NCBI RefSeq assembly: GCF_002284535.1
Contig: NZ_NPKH01000041.1
Coordinates: 62,001 to 126,000, forward strand
Length of the DNA: 64,000 nt
Source: Mesorhizobium wenxiniae
GTDB taxonomy: Bacteria; Pseudomonadota; Alphaproteobacteria; Rhizobiales; Rhizobiaceae
Direction of reading: 5' to 3'
Shown: one piece after another, positions 35,458 to 43,965 of the stretch
How positions within the stretch are numbered: the stretch's first letter is position 1
Layout: each line of letters starts with the position of its first letter
Translations under genes and position numbers: made by a program
Notes under the pieces: model-generated
Database searches by the model: none
Seen by the model: only the letters and a program-made list of their open reading frames with translations
What the model was told of the DNA's origin: nothing

Positions 35458-37437
35458 ATGCTCGTGATGAATTCCAAACTCCAGCAATGGCGGGCGGTCA
35501 CAGCCGGCACGTCGCTTGCGTCGGACCGAGGCACGGAGGCGACGGCCAACCTGGTTCAAGCGATCGCGGCCTACATCCCGCAGCAGAAGGCGCAGCAGCA
35601 GATCTCGGCGGTCAATGACGCGCTGGTCAACACGGCGGACGCGCCTACGCCAGGCGATCTGGCGTTGATCATGTTTCCGCTGCGCCGGTCGTTCGCCGTT
35701 CTAGATACGATTTCCGACGAGATCGACGAGAGGCTGCGAACCCGTTTCCAGCAGCGGGTCAACGAGTTCAAGGCATTGATCGACGGTGGAAACAGCATCC
35801 CGAAGACGCGGCAGGACGAGTTCGCCGTCCTTGCGCAGGGCGAAAAGCTTCTGGCCGAAAACCATCAGCTGTCGCGCAGTCTTACCGCTGCCGTCGATCG
35901 CCTGGTCGCCGCGGCAGACCGCGAGATCGCGGCGTCCGGTCTCGAAGCCGCGGTCGTCCAGCGCTACGGGACCGGAGTTGTCCTTGGCTCCGCCGTTCTC
36001 AGCCTCTTGAGTTCCGTTCTGTTTGTGTGGCTCTATGTCGACCGTAGCCTCCTCGCGCGGCTGGGAGGGTTGAGCCAAAGCATGCTCGCGATCGCCGGCG
36101 GCGATCTTCGTGCGCCATTGCCTGCCGCGGGCCACGACGAAATCGGCCGCATGGCCGAGGCGCTCAGGCTCTTCCGGGATACCGCAGTCGAGGTGGAGGA
36201 GAAGAACCTGCGCGAGGTCGCCGAAGCGCGTCAGCGGCTCATTGATGCCATCGAAAGCATCTCCGAGGGATTCGCTCTCTACGACGCGGAGGACCGGCTC
36301 GCCCTTAGCAATAGCCGCTACCGCGAACTGCTCTACAGCGACCTTGCGATCGAACTGACGCCCGGCACGGCCTTCGAGTACATCATTCGCCGATCCGCTG
36401 AGCGCGGCTATATCAGGGATGCTGAGGGACGGTTAGAGGAATGGGTCGCCGAGCGCCTCTCCCGGCACCGCAACCCTGGCGAACCGTGGCTGCAGCGGCG
36501 AGGCGACGGGCGATGGATTATGATTAGCGAGCGGCGGATCACCGGCGGCGGCACAGTCGCGGTCTACTCGGACATCACCGAGCTGAAGCAACGGGAGGAG
36601 AACCTCGCCGAGAAATCCGCGGCTCTCGAGGCGCTTTCCAGCAAGCTGGCGAAGTACCTTGCGCCGCAGGTCTACAACTCGATATTCACTGGCCGTCAGG
36701 ACGTCAGGATCGCCAGCCAGCGGAAGAAGCTGACGATATGCTTCTCGGATATCGCCGGCTTTACCGAGACCACTGACAAAATGGAGTCCGAAGTTCTCAC
36801 CCAGCTCCTCAATCACTATCTGACGGAAATGTCGAAAATTGCTTCGGATCACGGCGCGACGATCGACAAGTATGTCGGTGACGCGATCCTGATGTTTTTC
36901 GGCGATCCGGAGACTCGCGGCGTCAAGGAGGACGCGTTCGCCTGCGTGCAGATGGCTCTCGCCATGCAGAAGCGGATGAGCGAACTTGCCGAAATCTGGC
37001 GCGACATTGGAATTGAAACACCGCTGCGCTGCCGCATCGGCATCCACACCGACTACTGCACTGTCGGCAACTTCGGCAGCGAGGACCGGATGGATTACAC
37101 GATAATCGGCGGCGCTGTGAATCTCGCCTCACGTCTCGAGCAGGAGGCGCAGCCAGGGACGGTGCTCATTTCTTATGAGACGTTTGCGCAAGTGAGGGAC
37201 ATGATCGACTGCGACGAACTGGGGCACATCCACGTCAAGGGGATCGCCTATCCGGTCGCCACCTATCGCGTCATCGATCTGAAGGCCAATCTTGTCGCTG
37301 CCCATCGCTCCGTTCGAACCGAACTGCCGCATCTCAGACTAGAAGCTGAGCCCGAGCTGATGTCTGCTGACGAGCGTGACCAAGCCGCCACTGCGCTTCG
37401 AGACGCGCTCGATCAACTTTGTCACAAGCCTAGGTAG
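35458..37437 (+). CDS. Receptor-type class III adenylate/guanylate cyclase, 3' part after frameshift
   Basis: 659 residues from the first ATG. Order: rest of the helical periplasmic sensor (~1-170), a membrane span (~175-197), HAMP (~198-250), PAS with PAC-like end (~265-385), a short helical linker and a class III cyclase domain (~415-610). Metal-binding Asp residues are visible in LTICFSDIAGFTETTD and DKYVGDAILMFFGDPE. The catalytic core is intact, but the first membrane span is encoded upstream in another frame (34970-35449). Unless the frameshift is a sequencing error or is bypassed, the receptor would be made without its N-terminus. It is paired with an orphan periplasmic binding protein. 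Confidence 0.85.
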   Translation: MLVMNSKLQQWRAVTAGTSLASDRGTEATANLVQAIAAYIPQQKAQQQISAVNDALVNTADAPTPGDLALIMFPLRRSFAVLDTISDEIDERLRTRFQQRVNEFKALIDGGNSIPKTRQDEFAVLAQGEKLLAENHQLSRSLTAAVDRLVAAADREIAASGLEAAVVQRYGTGVVLGSAVLSLLSSVLFVWLYVDRSLLARLGGLSQSMLAIAGGDLRAPLPAAGHDEIGRMAEALRLFRDTAVEVEEKNLREVAEARQRLIDAIESISEGFALYDAEDRLALSNSRYRELLYSDLAIELTPGTAFEYIIRRSAERGYIRDAEGRLEEWVAERLSRHRNPGEPWLQRRGDGRWIMISERRITGGGTVAVYSDITELKQREENLAEKSAALEALSSKLAKYLAPQVYNSIFTGRQDVRIASQRKKLTICFSDIAGFTETTDKMESEVLTQLLNHYLTEMSKIASDHGATIDKYVGDAILMFFGDPETRGVKEDAFACVQMALAMQKRMSELAEIWRDIGIETPLRCRIGIHTDYCTVGNFGSEDRMDYTIIGGAVNLASRLEQEAQPGTVLISYETFAQVRDMIDCDELGHIHVKGIAYPVATYRVIDLKANLVAAHRSVRTELPHLRLEAEPELMSADERDQAATALRDALDQLCHKPR

Positions 37438-37530
37438 TAGGGCCCGTACCTGAATTCTCCAGCGCTCACCTCGTCGACCAGCCCACAGCCAGGCATGCCA
37501 GTCGGCCACGTGTTCTTTGGGATCGAGACA

Positions 37531-37772
37531 CGACGGCACGATGGGCTTTCCCAGGGCGCTCGACGTGACCTGCACCTATAGGTTGAAAATCCCCGGCACG
37601 CTCAGCGTCGAGTTGACCGCCACCTGCGAGGAGCCGACGCTGTGCAACCTCACCCAGCATTCCTATTTCAACCTGGATGACGGCGGCGCTGGCGATATCC
37701 TCGACCACCGGCTGATGCTGAACGCCGGCGCCTATCTTCCGGTTGATGGCGACCTGATCCCGACCGGCGTCG
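37531..37772 (+). pseudogene. galM internal fragment, direct repeat copy B
   Basis: A 242-base copy of galM codons covering TMGFP to IPTGV, including the TQHSYFNLDDG active-site segment but neither end of the enzyme. It is 97% identical to 32674-32915 and keeps the reading frame, joined to unrelated flanks that end at 37828. It cannot make an epimerase. With copy A it brackets 4.6 kb that contain the binding protein and receptor cyclase genes. Confidence 0.88.
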
Positions 37773-37801
37773 CACTCCACAGGCCTCACCGCGTCAGAAC
37801 C

Positions 37802-38098
37802 TCACCACTCGCGCACGAGCACGAATGACCAAAGCCCATCTCTCTGCACGCCGAGCAGCGGCCGGTACGCGATCGTGTCCCTCTCGGCGTCGCCCGTGAC
37901 GGGACCGATGTTGCGGGCTGGACCGATGAAAGCGATCGGGCGATCGCTTTTAGTCTTCACCAAATAGGCGAACGTCTCGTCCTCGGGGTCCGCCGCCCGA
38001 TCCCCGATGTATGTAGGACCTGAGGAATCGGCTACGGCAACGCCGCAAAGCGCGGTCACGCCGGCCAGCACACCCATCGCCAATGTTAGTTTCGCCAT
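37802..38098 (-). CDS. Small exported protein, unknown function
   Basis: 98 residues with a clear signal peptide (MAKLTLAMGVLAGVTALCGV, cleavage near AVA-DSS). The mature ~75 residues show no motif I recognise. AGGGAG lies 9 bases before the ATG, supporting a real gene. It lies just beyond the galM fragment, on the opposite strand. Confidence 0.6.
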   Translation of the reverse strand: MAKLTLAMGVLAGVTALCGVAVADSSGPTYIGDRAADPEDETFAYLVKTKSDRPIAFIGPARNIGPVTGDAERDTIAYRPLLGVQRDGLWSFVLVREW

Positions 38099-38245
38099 AT
38101 CATTAACTCCCTTGGTGCTTTGCTAGCTACGGACCGATTTCGTTCAGGTTGGTCCGAGGTGGAGAGCATGGGCGATTTCGCGGCGCCAATCCTGAAGAAG
38201 CTCCGAATTGATCCCAAAATTTTTCCGAAGGTCGTATGATAGGCC

Positions 38246-38978
38246 ATGGCGCCTCAGCGCTTCACATTCGGTCCCTTTATGCTCGATGCTGACAGCAGCG
38301 CACTATTCGAGCACGGCCTGCCTGTTGCGATTGGAAGCAAACCCCTCGCGCTGCTGCAGGCCTTGGTGGAGGCGCGCGGTCAAGTGGTGCCCAAGGCGGC
38401 TTTGATGGACGCTGCCTGGCCAAATACCAACGTGGAAGAAAGCAATCTGACGGTCCAGATCGCCGCCCTTCGCAGGCGGCTGCGGGTCTCGCCCGACGGG
38501 GAAGAGTGGATCGCAACTTTTCCGCGGGTGGGCTATCGGTTCGCAGGCTCGCTCACCATCGCTGCGGATCAACCCGAACCATGCCGACACTCTGGTGAAC
38601 ATGGCGGGCTTGAGGGTCCTGCAAGGTCAGCCCCACGATGCCATCGAACTGGCCGAGCATGCTCTCCGCCTCAACCCCTATCCGCCGGGTTGGTACTACT
38701 GGGACCTCGGCTTCGCGTACTATGCCGCCGGCCATTATACCCAGGCGGTCAGGGTTCTCCGCAAGGAGGAGGTTGGCCGGCTACCGGCAAAGCGCATCCT
38801 TGCAGCGAGCTTGGCGCAGCTCGGTCAGCTCACCGATGCTCACGAGGAAGCCTGTCGGTTCCTTGAGATAAATCCCGGCTTCCTCGCATCTCGTTGGGCA
38901 GCTACGCAGCCTTTTAGACGCGAAAAGGACCGGCAGCATTTCGTTGACGGCTATATCAAGGCGGGTTTGCCGCTGTAG
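38246..38978 (+). pseudogene. Decayed winged-helix/TPR regulator gene with internal deletion
   Basis: The first ~103 codons encode an OmpR/CadC-type winged-helix DNA-binding domain (RFTFGPFMLD ... NLTVQIAALRRRLRV ... FPRVGYRFAG). From about 38552 the coding sense moves to another frame, which reads RINPNHADTLVNMAGLRVLQ and then TPR repeats (HALRLNPYPPGWYYWDLGFA, AYYAAGHYTQAVRVLR) to the stop at 38978. Full-length relatives have wHTH, a several-hundred-residue middle (TolB-like or similar) and C-terminal TPRs. The middle is gone and the joint is out of frame, so this is a deletion pseudogene. Confidence 0.75.
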
Positions 38979-38999
38979 GCCTGGCCGTCTGCGATGCTT

Positions 39000-39170
39000 T
39001 CTCCGCGCAGGCTCGGAATTAATCTAGCCGCTCCGCAACCGGTTGTCCCGATCTTCCATCGCCGCGGCCTCCTGCTCTCGCCACGCCTGTCGTCATGGAG
39101 ATCACTGCCCCCGACAATCACGTTACCCAGGTCGATACCGATGCGCAGCGCGATGCGCGAGACGCGACCT
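39000..39170 (-). pseudogene. Class III cyclase gene remnant
   Basis: The minus strand reads ALRIGIDLGNVIVGGSDLHD, clearly like the cyclase-domain segment IGINLGDVVVEGDNLMGDG of the intact gene at 16970-21580. The frame then breaks and the rest of the domain is unrecognisable. The first part of the catalytic domain with metal-binding residues is absent. Confidence 0.5.
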
Positions 39171-39544
39171 TCGCGGCATCGCTTGCAAAGGTCCGGAGGT
39201 GGCGCAACATTCCTGTTCGAAGATTGAACGCATTGACCCATGCGGACCTGGGCGTTCACTGCCCCGGAAAGCGGCCGTGGTGTACCATCGCGATACCCTG
39301 AAGCGCGAGCGGAGGAGCGTCGTCGGGCAACGCACGCGATTTAAAAGCGCCAAAGGATCACGCGCTTGGGCGCACCCGCCGCGGCTGTAATCGGCGTTTC
39401 CATCGGAATAGCGCCACACTTGTTACTCCCACTGTTTGCTCTCCGGTGCCAAACTATCTCACGCCAACGAGCGATGAGTAGCGAATGGAACCGCGCTTCA
39501 GCCATGAGGCGCGGGAATTCGCCCAAATCAGGAGGTATCAAGCC
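39171..39544. other. Intergenic region, no gene recognised
   Basis: About 370 bases with no convincing gene. A strong AGGAGG at 39530-39535 belongs to the DUF899 gene that follows. The left part is probably more decayed sequence from the pseudogene cluster. Confidence 0.4.
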
Positions 39545-40333
39545 ATGACTTCATCAGCCGAGAGCGGACGGAAAAGCGGACAGCCTGCCACGCGCACACC
39601 ACCGGTGGTGTCGCCTGAGGCGTGGGAGGCGGCTCGCGAGCGGCTGCTCGTGAAGGAAAAGGCCCAGACCCGCGCCCGTGACGCGCTGGCCGCCGAGCGG
39701 CGGCGGATGCCGTGGATGGCCGTGGAGAAGACGTATGCGTTTGAGGGGCCTGACGGAAAGGCCAGCCTGCTCGACCTGTTCGACGGCCGGCGTCAGCTGA
39801 TCGTCTACCGCGCCTTCTTCGAGCCGGGAGTGTTCGGCTGGCCCGACCACGCCTGCCGCGGCTGCTCCCTGGTAGCCGACCAGGTCGCCGACGTCGCCCA
39901 CCTGAACGCCCGTGACACCACACTTGTGTTCGTCTCGCGTGCGCCTCAGGCTGATATCGCGCGGCTGAAGGCGCGGATGGGCTGGGAGATGCCGTGGTAC
40001 ACGCTCACCGACAGCTTCGACGCCGACTTCGGCGTGGACGAGTGGCACGGCCACAACGTGTTCATCCGCGACGGCGATCGCGTGTTCCGCACCTACTTCA
40101 TCAACAACCGCGGCGACGAGCAGATGGGGAGCACCTGGAATTATCTCGACATCACCCCGCTTGGCCGGCAGGAGGTCTGGGAGGACTCGCCCGAGGGCTA
40201 TCCCCAGACCCCGACCTACAAGTGGTGGAACTGGCATGACAGCTACGCCGCGGATCCAGCGGCCGACAAGAAGTGGGCCGAGGTGTCGGACGCCGGAGAG
40301 GCGGCGTTCCGGGAGGCGAGCACGAAGCAATGA
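39545..40333 (+). CDS. DUF899 family thioredoxin-like protein
   Basis: 262 residues. The N-terminal half has the sequence RERLLVKEKAQTRARDALAA and RRRMPWMAVEKTYAFEGPDG, then a thioredoxin-like core with HACRGCSLVADQV (CxxC spacing, residues ~105-110) and DEWHGHNVFIRDGDRVFRTY. DUF899 proteins are widespread, probably redox-related, and uncharacterised. AGGAGG stands 9-10 bases before the ATG. The gene appears intact, in contrast to those just upstream. Confidence 0.88.
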   Translation: MTSSAESGRKSGQPATRTPPVVSPEAWEAARERLLVKEKAQTRARDALAAERRRMPWMAVEKTYAFEGPDGKASLLDLFDGRRQLIVYRAFFEPGVFGWPDHACRGCSLVADQVADVAHLNARDTTLVFVSRAPQADIARLKARMGWEMPWYTLTDSFDADFGVDEWHGHNVFIRDGDRVFRTYFINNRGDEQMGSTWNYLDITPLGRQEVWEDSPEGYPQTPTYKWWNWHDSYAADPAADKKWAEVSDAGEAAFREASTKQ

Positions 40334-40454
40334 GCCCGGCCTGGTCCGGTGGAGATCGACGGCGGCGACGGTCGGTCGGCTAAGACAAAGCCGCTGGACT
40401 ATTGCAGAGGGAGCGCGGGGCGACTTGCAGGAGCGCAGATCGCTCCGCCGCTAT

Positions 40455-42494
40455 TTATGCGGACTTGACGACCGAAAATTGGCGTTTGTAGGTGACTGGT
40501 CTCGCCCGGAAACTGGCGGCGGGAGCAGGGCGGCCGACGTGGAAGCCCTGGATTTTATCTATGTCAAATTCGCGTACAATGGCCATCTGCTCGTCGGTTT
40601 CGACCCCTTCGACCAGGATTTTATGGCCGCGATTTCGGACCAGGGCAATAATGTCTTGCAGCATCGCCTTGCCCCTCGGGGTGCCGCAGTCATGCAGAAA
40701 CGAGCGGTCGATCTTCACCGTATCGAAATCGATTAGACGAAGCCATGAGAGGCCGGCGAAGCCCGTCCCGAAGTCATCGAGCCATATCCTGATCCCTAGC
40801 AGCTTCAGGTCGCTGATGCAGCGGAGAACGTCGGAGTGCATCTCCATCTCCAGCCCTTCGGTGATTTCGAGGGCCAGCCTGCTGCCGGCTACGCCAGTCT
40901 CGCTCAGAATGGCCGCAACAGAGGTTGCGAAGCCGGGCGTCTTGAGCTGAATCGGAGAGACGTTGACGCTGACGACACGGACGTGATCGTCCGCCAGAAG
41001 CTCAGTGCACACTGTCCTTATTGCCCAGCGCCCAAGCGCCAGGACCGCGCCAGTTCGTTCCGCGACGGGAATGAACAAGCTCGGCGGAACCGATGTACCG
41101 TCCAGCATTTTGAGGCGCATCAGAGCCTCGACGGCTTCAACTCGGCCGGACGTGACATTCTGGATAGGCTGATAGACGAGTGAAACGAGATCCTGGCCGA
41201 TCGCGATCTTCAGCAAAGCCGCAATATTCTCGCTCTCGTCGCTGCTCTGGGGATCGTTTGGATCGAACAGCCAGGTACAATTTCGACCGCCTGCTTTTGC
41301 CAGATAGAGTGCGCGATCGGCCTCATGGATGATTTTTTCCAGCTTGGCGCCAGTCTGCGGCCTGGTGAATGCAGCACCAACGCTCACCGTCACAACCGAG
41401 ATACCGTCTCTGCGCTGCTCGTGGGGAAGCGCGAGGTTCTCCACCGTGCTTCGAATGGCTTCGGCAATATCTGCGACCTGTTCTCTTTTCTCCATGCGAG
41501 CCAGAACAATGAATTCCTCACCGCCATAACGGCCGATTGAGCCATTGTGCTGCTTAATCATTTCGGCAAGGGCATTGGCGACGAGAATCAGGCAGCGGTC
41601 GCCTTCTTGATGTCCGTAATAGTCATTGAACCTTTTGAAGAAGTCCACGTCGATGAGGATCGCCACAAAACTGCTGCCAGACCTTTGCCAGTCGCTCCAG
41701 TAGTCCCGCAGCTTCTCATCAATCGCCCGCCGATTCTCCAGACCCGTAAGCGGATCGGTTCTCGACAGATTCAACAGCGCCTGTCCGCGCTCGGTGGCTT
41801 CCTTGTGCTGGATTTTGGCTTCGAGGGCATTCAGGAAGACGTTGTAGCGCTCCTCGTTCAGCTTCCAGTTAACGTAAGACGTAAATGTGAAGCATGAAAT
41901 GTAAAAAGTTCCAAAAACCAGTTTGTACATCAATGTGGAAGGCACAAAGTAGTTTACGGCATACAATATTACTAAAATTATTGCAGACGTTACAATAGAC
42001 AGGCTGAACTTAAACGTGAAGAAGAGATTGGCGCTCATCATGAAGATGGTGCCGAACACCATGTAATAAGAGACGCTTTCCTTGTCTGCACCCATGACCG
42101 CTGGGCACAGCCAGCCAACATAGCCAAAGATGATGGCTCCGGCGCAAGTGACGTCAATCCATTCCGTTCCGACGCCCCGGCGAAGTTGTGCCTCCAAGAT
42201 CAGGAGTGCAGTCACTCCGACCGCGAAGCGTGCCATGATCGTATAGAGTGCCACATCCGGAATCAGCAGCAGATCCGTTGCCGAAAACAGCAGATAGATG
42301 GCAACAGCGATCCAAAGCCCTGGCCTGGCGTCCATTCTTCGCTTCGCTTGGCCTTCCTCTCGGTAGAGGTGGCGGAGCTCGTCGGACCGCGGCTCGTAGC
42401 GTGGTTCGAACGGTTCCGCATGGGCTATATCGGCCAATGCAGATGACGCGCATTCGTTCGTCACCACAAACCCCATCTGAACGGGACTTTGCAT
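40455..42494 (-). CDS. Membrane-bound GGDEF-EAL protein (c-di-GMP turnover)
   Basis: 679 residues from the ATG at 42494; an in-frame TTG at 42638 could add 48 residues without a recognisable domain. About five or six membrane spans (residues ~60-215) form a MASE-like sensor. The GGDEF domain (~245-405) has GRYGGEEF and a RTDPLTGLENRR start, with no RxxD inhibitory site before it. The EAL domain (~425-665) keeps EALMRL, NVSPIQL, EITEG, DDFGTGFAGL, KIDRSFL and EGVE, all residues for phosphodiesterase activity. It may both make and hydrolyse c-di-GMP. It is divergent from the PhcB-like methyltransferase gene. Confidence 0.92.
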   Translation of the reverse strand: MQSPVQMGFVVTNECASSALADIAHAEPFEPRYEPRSDELRHLYREEGQAKRRMDARPGLWIAVAIYLLFSATDLLLIPDVALYTIMARFAVGVTALLILEAQLRRGVGTEWIDVTCAGAIIFGYVGWLCPAVMGADKESVSYYMVFGTIFMMSANLFFTFKFSLSIVTSAIILVILYAVNYFVPSTLMYKLVFGTFYISCFTFTSYVNWKLNEERYNVFLNALEAKIQHKEATERGQALLNLSRTDPLTGLENRRAIDEKLRDYWSDWQRSGSSFVAILIDVDFFKRFNDYYGHQEGDRCLILVANALAEMIKQHNGSIGRYGGEEFIVLARMEKREQVADIAEAIRSTVENLALPHEQRRDGISVVTVSVGAAFTRPQTGAKLEKIIHEADRALYLAKAGGRNCTWLFDPNDPQSSDESENIAALLKIAIGQDLVSLVYQPIQNVTSGRVEAVEALMRLKMLDGTSVPPSLFIPVAERTGAVLALGRWAIRTVCTELLADDHVRVVSVNVSPIQLKTPGFATSVAAILSETGVAGSRLALEITEGLEMEMHSDVLRCISDLKLLGIRIWLDDFGTGFAGLSWLRLIDFDTVKIDRSFLHDCGTPRGKAMLQDIIALVRNRGHKILVEGVETDEQMAIVREFDIDKIQGFHVGRPAPAASFRARPVTYKRQFSVVKSA

Positions 42495-42760
42495 TCCGAA
42501 CTCATTTCTAGCTTCTGCCCCCAATGCCGGCCGACTCCTCAGGCGCGACAGCGATTGCGGCGCCTCGCAATCAATATGCAGTCGCGCAAATAGGTTTTCG
42601 TTAACTCGTATCCGGAATCCCACCCACAAGGCGTCCAAAGAACCAGCATGGTTGGCGGGAAATTAACGACACCGCTAAAATGCCGGGGATGTGGCTTGGC
42701 AAAGGTAAAATTTTACGCAATATCTAAATAATATCTAGCTAATTGTAACTATGGGGTTAT

Positions 42761-43798
42761 GTGGTGGCAACCATCCTTGATGGCAAAAGTCTGATCACTG
42801 CCGAGATGATCGCCGCCAGTCTCCCTCGAGGAAAGCTCGGGCCCCATAGCGAAGCGTTCGAAACTGCTCGCGTAGAGCTTGCGCTCATTCTCCACACGAC
42901 ACACCAGCAAATCGAGCAACGAAAGGATCCCGCGGAGATCATTCGTCGTCTGATGGCGCATCTCGAAGCAACCCGTTCCAAGGTTCATCCAGACGTTTGG
43001 CAAGCATTGATACCGGTGGTGCAGAACCACCCGGTCCTGGAGTACTTTCTTGAGGATCCGCTCACGCGGTGGTCCCATGACAAGCCCAGAGGTTATTCTG
43101 GCGACGCGCAGTTGCTCGACTATATCTATTGTGACCCGCACGTGGCCGAGAGCGTGGCAAACGCCTCGGAAATCGGCAAGGCGCTCTATAGCCATACCAA
43201 GGATGTCCCATCGTGCATCGCGGCACGGGAACGACGCGATCTTTTAACCCGATATGTCGATGAGATTGCGACCAAGAATGGACCGGAGGCCGAGATCCTG
43301 GCGATCGCGGCCGGCCATTTAAGGGAGGCCAATCGCTCGACCGCCTTACGGGAGGGCCGTCTCAAGCGCTGGGTTGCGCTCGATCAGGATCCTCAGAGCG
43401 TTGGATTGATCACGCGCGACTTCCAGGGCACCGCGGTAGAGGCGATCGACGGTTCGGTACGAACCATGCTCACGCGGGGCCACAAGCTTGGCAAGTTCGA
43501 CTTCATCTACGCCTCTGGCCTTTACGACTACCTTGCGCACAACGTCGCCGTGAAGCTCACGAAAACCTGCCTGCAGATGTTGAAGCCGAACGGGACATTC
43601 CTCTTCGCGAACTACGCAGAGGGCAACCCTGACGCCGGCTACCGGGAGACGTTCATGAACTGGGTGTTGCTGCTGCGGTCGGAGGCCGATATGTGGAACA
43701 TCATCAACGCCAGCGTCGACCGCAACACCGTCGAGGCGCAGGTGTTCTTTGGCGAGAACCGCAACGTCCTATATGGCGTCATCGAAAAGCGCGGATAG
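42761..43798 (+). CDS. SAM-dependent methyltransferase, PhcB-like
   Basis: 345 residues with a GTG start preceded by GGGG. The first ~110 residues are helical; the HDKPRGYSGDAQLLDYIY segment (near 107) resembles the KPxGYAGDxxxxxxIY motif of PhcB-type proteins, which are linked to 3-hydroxy-fatty-acid methyl ester signalling in Ralstonia. The C-terminal class I Rossmann part has ILAIAAGHLRE (modified motif I), WVALDQDPQSVG and FDFIYASGLYDYL. It probably methylates a fatty-acid or other small substrate using SAM. No sensor kinase or PhcR homologue is adjacent. It is divergent from the GGDEF-EAL gene. Confidence 0.78.
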   Translation: MVATILDGKSLITAEMIAASLPRGKLGPHSEAFETARVELALILHTTHQQIEQRKDPAEIIRRLMAHLEATRSKVHPDVWQALIPVVQNHPVLEYFLEDPLTRWSHDKPRGYSGDAQLLDYIYCDPHVAESVANASEIGKALYSHTKDVPSCIAARERRDLLTRYVDEIATKNGPEAEILAIAAGHLREANRSTALREGRLKRWVALDQDPQSVGLITRDFQGTAVEAIDGSVRTMLTRGHKLGKFDFIYASGLYDYLAHNVAVKLTKTCLQMLKPNGTFLFANYAEGNPDAGYRETFMNWVLLLRSEADMWNIINASVDRNTVEAQVFFGENRNVLYGVIEKRG

Positions 43799-43863
43799 CG
43801 ACCGCCTTGGGCTGCAAGGTTGTCGCCCATTGGCGGCAGCCAGTCCGATTGCGTTTTGACCCT

Positions 43864-43965
43864 AAAGCGCGTCGCGTTTGAATGGATTCATGCAACGCGC
43901 CTTAAGCTCTTGTTTTATGCATGTCGTCATCGCAAAACCGCTGCGCACTTTTGCGCGACATGCAT
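43864..43965. repeat. Two-hairpin intergenic repeat, copy 2
   Basis: A GCGCGT.../ACGCGC hairpin (about 43867-43900) is followed by CTCTTGTTTT and a 49-bp unit at 43917-43965: outer stem ATGCATGTCG/CGACATGCAT and inner stem CGCAAAA/TTTTGCG. It differs from copy 1 at four of 49 bases; two of those are a paired T:A to G:C exchange. Its end touches the stop codon of the sugar kinase gene. Confidence 0.85.

Noticed and set aside
35440..35460. Programmed ribosomal frameshift in the receptor cyclase gene
   Set aside because: There is no slippery heptamer or following stem visible at the joint; a single-base deletion is the simpler reading.
38595..38978. A free-standing TPR protein gene
   Set aside because: Its frame continues upstream of the first ATG into the joint with the winged-helix domain, so it is the tail of a broken gene rather than a separate one.
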